This document shows positions 61,701 through 64,000 of a stretch of 64,000 bases of DNA, in pieces. The DNA lies in the NCBI GenBank assembly GCA_009911035.1, contig QXWO01000001.1, forward strand, positions 124,001-188,000. Reading direction: 5' to 3'. The notes beneath the pieces were generated by a model. It did no database searches and was not told where the DNA came from. It saw nothing but the letters and a program-made list of their open reading frames with translations. Positions within the stretch are counted from its first letter, which is position 1; the number at the start of each line of letters is the position of its first letter. This DNA is from Lachnospiraceae bacterium (GTDB taxonomy: Bacteria; Bacillota; Clostridia; Lachnospirales; Lachnospiraceae). The position numbers and the translations under genes are program-made.

Positions 61701-61949
61701 GAAGGGGCAGAACGGCTTCGGGAAAATTACCCGGAAATGATTCAGAAGTATCCGGAGATGGCAGAGGAGGGCACCTATTATATGAAAGTACAGCCCGGAT
61801 GGACAGAAGAAGGAAAAGGCGCTGATGCCCAAAATGCACAGGAGACGGACAAAGACGCAGAGCGGCAGGCGGAAAAGCTCTCCCGGCATGAATTCTTAAA
61901 AGAATACCAGAAGCTCACAGGCGGCATTTCTTTAAAGGAACGTTCATGA
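58725..61949 (+). CDS. Large exported protein with calcium-motif-like segments, function unknown
   Basis: A 1074-residue protein with a signal peptide (MNKLMVLISSAVCMALGVFS, cleavage near GEA-QY). Residues about 30-150 look lipocalin-like or beta-barrel: 'GTWRNVRGTYFES' and 'GTWQRVDENTVTALFDD'. Two EF-hand/FG-GAP-like acidic motifs occur far apart, 'FYDITGDGKRELFVYV' near 213 and 'SDVNKDGVEELVCLLED' near 893, each with 'DG...EL'. A Gly/Ala/Thr/Glu linker sits near 660-690. The rest is acidic and Tyr-rich with no known enzyme motif. GGGGATG precedes the start. It follows the secreted LysM gene but its job is unknown. Confidence 0.8.
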   Translation: MNKLMVLISSAVCMALGVFSGEAQYDGQADPIVGTWRNVRGTYFESELDEWLGLYRTCFSPDGQVVHYGCRNVDRGTWQRVDENTVTALFDDCTYEGIGKKYMAPSYQVTYTYDQNENVYYRETDREGEFFCKEEAEGRNTCYRAVDFDDYEQPLSFESGECQIREYYADLPEAEEYGIHLEKGLIEAAGDLFKGKAGELERADLPYRIKNVAFYDITGDGKRELFVYVEMRCNGSSNSGAFYVIGQKENGDGTILSGNANFRSGYTEILAPDGTNLLSLQNYDSASSWKGGIRIHLGFRNGQVVVDKEEFYWFHWDYPLLNYVNDYKNGVYCVYAARCERQDGVDGYGHYVDIQESLKIDEESFEPRFVPFREFGYKSCDYPALFDNWNPFDDDWWHDGGWYPEDGEAYGKGMADWIEKAKDDDPNEMLKSAVERSGLSLERHTYPWTAETKGNVTRLLRCPVADYYYASDFYGAAYRQGEVCFYKKNLTDNGDGLEEEWKQVSLEEIQADIEKTLPEQTPLKAPESFTVREEDNTSRDILLSHCNCVYEEDELLVYSYFNMDKKGIFLLTAETEKAIYPLTDFWVDQEQDVVWILEGKENPKLSRIALRKNPYFSENLIMDSGQISLLLAQIYGISPREGEKVFSDLRISLSKEKAEGNTENKAGEKGSTVKGTASGTAAGTDEDNRERYYIQFEAGSEVSAKGYLQSLGLAPLYQEFLRHNLTVENPFPEKGRSRELGIFDEAFYGKELDEAEKHFALYDYTQNREEELLFRIKQTEYPVDSQESVEREVIYVLGMEGRELVCLDIIENLDGKGKGRLEDKEKAEILDSEAAWYACGRFCDIPEENGGKPRPREEAFTAIEQGDFSCVDMGEAYSYIKKEELEKEKFIFRRSDVNKDGVEELVCLLEDEAWDGGMAEYIFAYRNGKALCIYFDGSDGKEWLGVGKDGELYYNLIISAPYYVRAYYACTLDVLGNIVVSYGLEEITVSDREGAERLRENYPEMIQKYPEMAEEGTYYMKVQPGWTEEGKGADAQNAQETDKDAERQAEKLSRHEFLKEYQKLTGGISLKERS

Positions 61950-62122
61950 GGACGGCGATAGGATATGACTGATATTACGTCATGGAGGTTATTTCTTTAC
62001 ATCCTTAAGGTGCAATGATAAAATGAATTTGCAGGCAGTATCAGAATGTATCCAAGGGATGCAAATGAATACAATGAGCGCGGCGAACGGCAGCTTGCAG
62101 AATATCCGGGGATTTAAAAATA
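61950..62122 (+). other. Intergenic region between converging genes
   Basis: About 170 nt between the exported-protein stop and the potD stop. No clear terminator hairpin, repeat or small gene is recognised here. Confidence 0.4.
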
Positions 62123-63202
62123 TCACTGTGATTTCACTTCTTTCCACAGATTATTGTAAAGTTCATCTCCTTCTGCGCCCAGATAATGGAAGGTTTCCAG
62201 ATTGTCATACTGGGTCAAATCAGGGAACGCAATATCAGAATTTTTAATCTCCTCGTCCTCAATCAGTTCCTGTGCGGCAATGTTGGGGGTGGAGTAGGTG
62301 ATGTATTCAAAATTCTTAAGGGCAATATCTTCCCGGCACATGAAGTTTATGAAAGCTTCAGCGTTTTCCTTATTTGGTGCATTTTTGGGGATGACCCAGG
62401 AATCGATCCACACATTGGTGCCTTCTTTTGGAATAACATATTCTAAATCAGGATTTTCCCTCTGGGTATAAATGGCCTCGCCGGAGTAAATCACACCAAT
62501 CGCTGCCTCGCCGCCAATCATTTTGTCCCTGACCTGGTCTATGACATAAGCCTGTACCAGCGGTTTCTGGTCGATCAGGGAATTTTTGGCAGCTTCCAGT
62601 TCCCCTTCATCCAGGGTGTTCATGGAACAGCCGTTTAATTTTAGAGCAGTCATGAAAGCATCCCTCACGGAATCCTGCATGAGAATGTTGTCTGCATATG
62701 TTTCATCCCAGAGTATCGACCAACTGTCTACAGGCCCTTCCACCATGGACTTATTATAAAGGATTCCTACCGTGCCGAAGCAGTAAGGCACGGAGTACTT
62801 GTTTTCCGGGTCGAATTCCCGTGACTGCTCCAGATACTGCTGCCCGATATTTTTGATATTGGGGATATTTTCAAAGTCAATTTCAGCCAGCAGGTCATGG
62901 TCAATCATTTTCTGGATCATGTAATCAGAGGGGCAGATGACGTCATAGGATGCGGCGCCGGCCTCTACTTTGGGAAACATGGCTTCGTTGGTATCAAATT
63001 CATCATAAATTACATGAATGCCTGTTTCTTCCTCAAACAAATCAAGGGTATCCGGATCAAGGTATTCCCCCCAGTTATAGACAACAACTTCCCACTTTTC
63101 GTCGCCGGAGGAGCTGCCGCATCCGGTGAGCCCTAAGGAAAATACTACACAAAGCATAAAAAGTATGGATGGTATCATGGATTTTGTTTTGTTCCGTTTC
63201 AT
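62123..63202 (-). CDS. potD: Spermidine/putrescine-binding lipoprotein
   Basis: A 359-residue solute-binding lipoprotein of the PotD/PotF type. Signal: basic KRNKTK then hydrophobic helix and lipobox LTGC (Cys about 28). The mature protein begins 'VVVYNWGEYLDPDTLDLFEE', the classic PotD start, with 'YDVICPSDYMIQKMID', 'IGVIYSGEAIYT' and 'NVWIDSWVIPKNAPNKENAE' as ligand-site stretches. It delivers polyamine to the PotBC channel. Its start is 2 nt after the potC stop. Confidence 0.94.
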   Translation of the reverse strand: MKRNKTKSMIPSILFMLCVVFSLGLTGCGSSSGDEKWEVVVYNWGEYLDPDTLDLFEEETGIHVIYDEFDTNEAMFPKVEAGAASYDVICPSDYMIQKMIDHDLLAEIDFENIPNIKNIGQQYLEQSREFDPENKYSVPYCFGTVGILYNKSMVEGPVDSWSILWDETYADNILMQDSVRDAFMTALKLNGCSMNTLDEGELEAAKNSLIDQKPLVQAYVIDQVRDKMIGGEAAIGVIYSGEAIYTQRENPDLEYVIPKEGTNVWIDSWVIPKNAPNKENAEAFINFMCREDIALKNFEYITYSTPNIAAQELIEDEEIKNSDIAFPDLTQYDNLETFHYLGAEGDELYNNLWKEVKSQ

Positions 63203-63204
63203 TT

Positions 63205-64000
63205 TTATACTCCTTTTTCTGAAATATTTTTACCGGAGGGGGATTTATTTCCGCCGGGCTGCTGGTTTACCAACAGCAGTAAAATCAGGACCGTTAGGAA
63301 GATAAGGGTGGAAAGGGCATACATTTCCGGTTTGATTCCCTTTTTGACTTCCGTATAGATTTTTGTGGATAAGGTGTCGATTCCGGCGCCTTTGGTAAAA
63401 TGGGTTATGATGAAATCATCCAGTGACATGGTAAATGCCATCAAAAACCCTGACAGTACACCGGGAAAAATTTCCGGGAATACCACTTTAAAAAATCCAT
63501 ACACAGGTCCGGCCCCTAAGTCAAGGGCCGCCTCATAAATATGGGGATTTAGCTGTTTCATCCGGGGCATGACGCTTAAAATCACATAAGGAATGCAGAA
63601 GGTAATATGGGAAAGCAAAATAGTTCCCAGTCCAAACTTTATCCCCATGCTGATAAAGAGAAGCATCAGGGAGATGCCGGTGACGATATCAGCGTTAAGC
63701 ATGGGAATATTCGTTATACCAAGGATCACGGCCCGGGGGCGTTTTTTCAAATTCATAATGGCAATACAGGCAATGGTTCCAATGACGGCCGCTGTGACAG
63801 AGGATACAAGGGCGATAAAAAGGGTATTAAATAAAGCGCCAAGGATTTCCTGGTTTTTAAACAGCTTGCCGTACCATTTGAAGGTAAAGCCGCCCCATTT
63901 GGCGCGGGTCCTGCTGGCATTGAAGGAATACAGAATCAAAACCAGAATGGGGGCATAAAGGAAAATGAGAATCAGGGAGAGATAAAGCTTCTTTGCGGTA
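63205..64000 (-). CDS. potC: Polyamine ABC transporter permease PotC (5' end outside window)
   Basis: Partial permease; the frame stays open to the right edge, where it encodes 'TAKKLYLSLILIFLYAPILV', the first membrane helix. Five or six further helices and the permease loop 'YEAALDLGAGPVYGFFKVVF' (EAA motif) follow, then 'TKIYTEVKKGIKPEMYALST' (in part). The length remaining (~265 residues) is near the full PotC length, so only a few N-terminal residues are missing. It lies just upstream of potD in the same direction; potB and potA are expected beyond the window. Confidence 0.93.
   Translation of the reverse strand, partial: TAKKLYLSLILIFLYAPILVLILYSFNASRTRAKWGGFTFKWYGKLFKNQEILGALFNTLFIALVSSVTAAVIGTIACIAIMNLKKRPRAVILGITNIPMLNADIVTGISLMLLFISMGIKFGLGTILLSHITFCIPYVILSVMPRMKQLNPHIYEAALDLGAGPVYGFFKVVFPEIFPGVLSGFLMAFTMSLDDFIITHFTKGAGIDTLSTKIYTEVKKGIKPEMYALSTLIFLTVLILLLLVNQQPGGNKSPSGKNISEKGV

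Overview
The window looks like a chromosomal segment of a spore-forming, anaerobic Lachnospiraceae-type Firmicute. Evidence is the moderate GC content, the sporulation genes yqfC and yqfD, rex, spoIIIE/ftsK-type translocase, formate-tetrahydrofolate ligase beside folD, an NfnAB-like flavoprotein pair, and LipO/YesM/YesN-type sugar sensing. The species cannot be fixed from the sequence alone. No rRNA, tRNA, CRISPR array, prophage or intact insertion sequence was seen.

Layout. 1-8116: a CUT1 sugar ABC transporter (binding protein cut by the left edge, then two permeases), followed by a second binding lipoprotein and a YesM/YesN two-component pair. 8147-12021 (minus): an ABC-F ATPase and a sugar-binding-like/GGDEF sensor protein. 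12202-20166: rex, a coiled-coil protein, nnr, alr, an EndoA/MazF toxin without its antitoxin, a CNNM/CBS transporter, yebC and a membrane protein. 20336-33287: a TepA-like protease, SpoIIIE/FtsK, fhs, folD, a zinc-ribbon/TPR/chitobiase-domain protein, an NfnAB-like pair, a Dabb protein, a MORN protein, a zinc-ribbon membrane protein and rlmH. 33290-38320 is a low-density accessory zone with an XRE remnant, a SymE-like small toxin, one intact and two damaged Rpn-type nuclease genes, an intact pyrimidine-nucleoside phosphorylase, and a set of gene fragments. 38392-43054: a BcrAB/MutFEG-like peptide-export or immunity ABC transporter divergent from its OmpR-type two-component system. 43155-47576: yqfC-yqfD-phoH-(PgpH-like HD protein)-ybeY. 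47601-58573: a MATE/SpoVB-like flippase, a BofC-like protein, two FAD-dependent proteins, 5-formyl-THF cyclo-ligase, proA, a cytoplasmic GH20 enzyme and a secreted LysM protein. 58725-61949 is a 1074-residue exported protein. 62123-64000 (minus) is the distal part of a polyamine transporter (potD and partial potC).

The most unusual structure is a 37-bp repeat family: 12 copies at seven loci, mostly just 3' of genes and in the direction of the preceding gene. It occurs singly, as a pair (33380-33453) and as a four-unit head-to-tail array (56966-57114). In two genes on opposite strands the repeat supplies the last codons and the stop codon. A second small hairpin element accompanies it at three loci. 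Other points worth a second look are a PgpH-like protein whose HD motif reads HR, a GGDEF protein reading GGDQF, the missing EndoA antitoxin, and the gene graveyard at 37595-38318.
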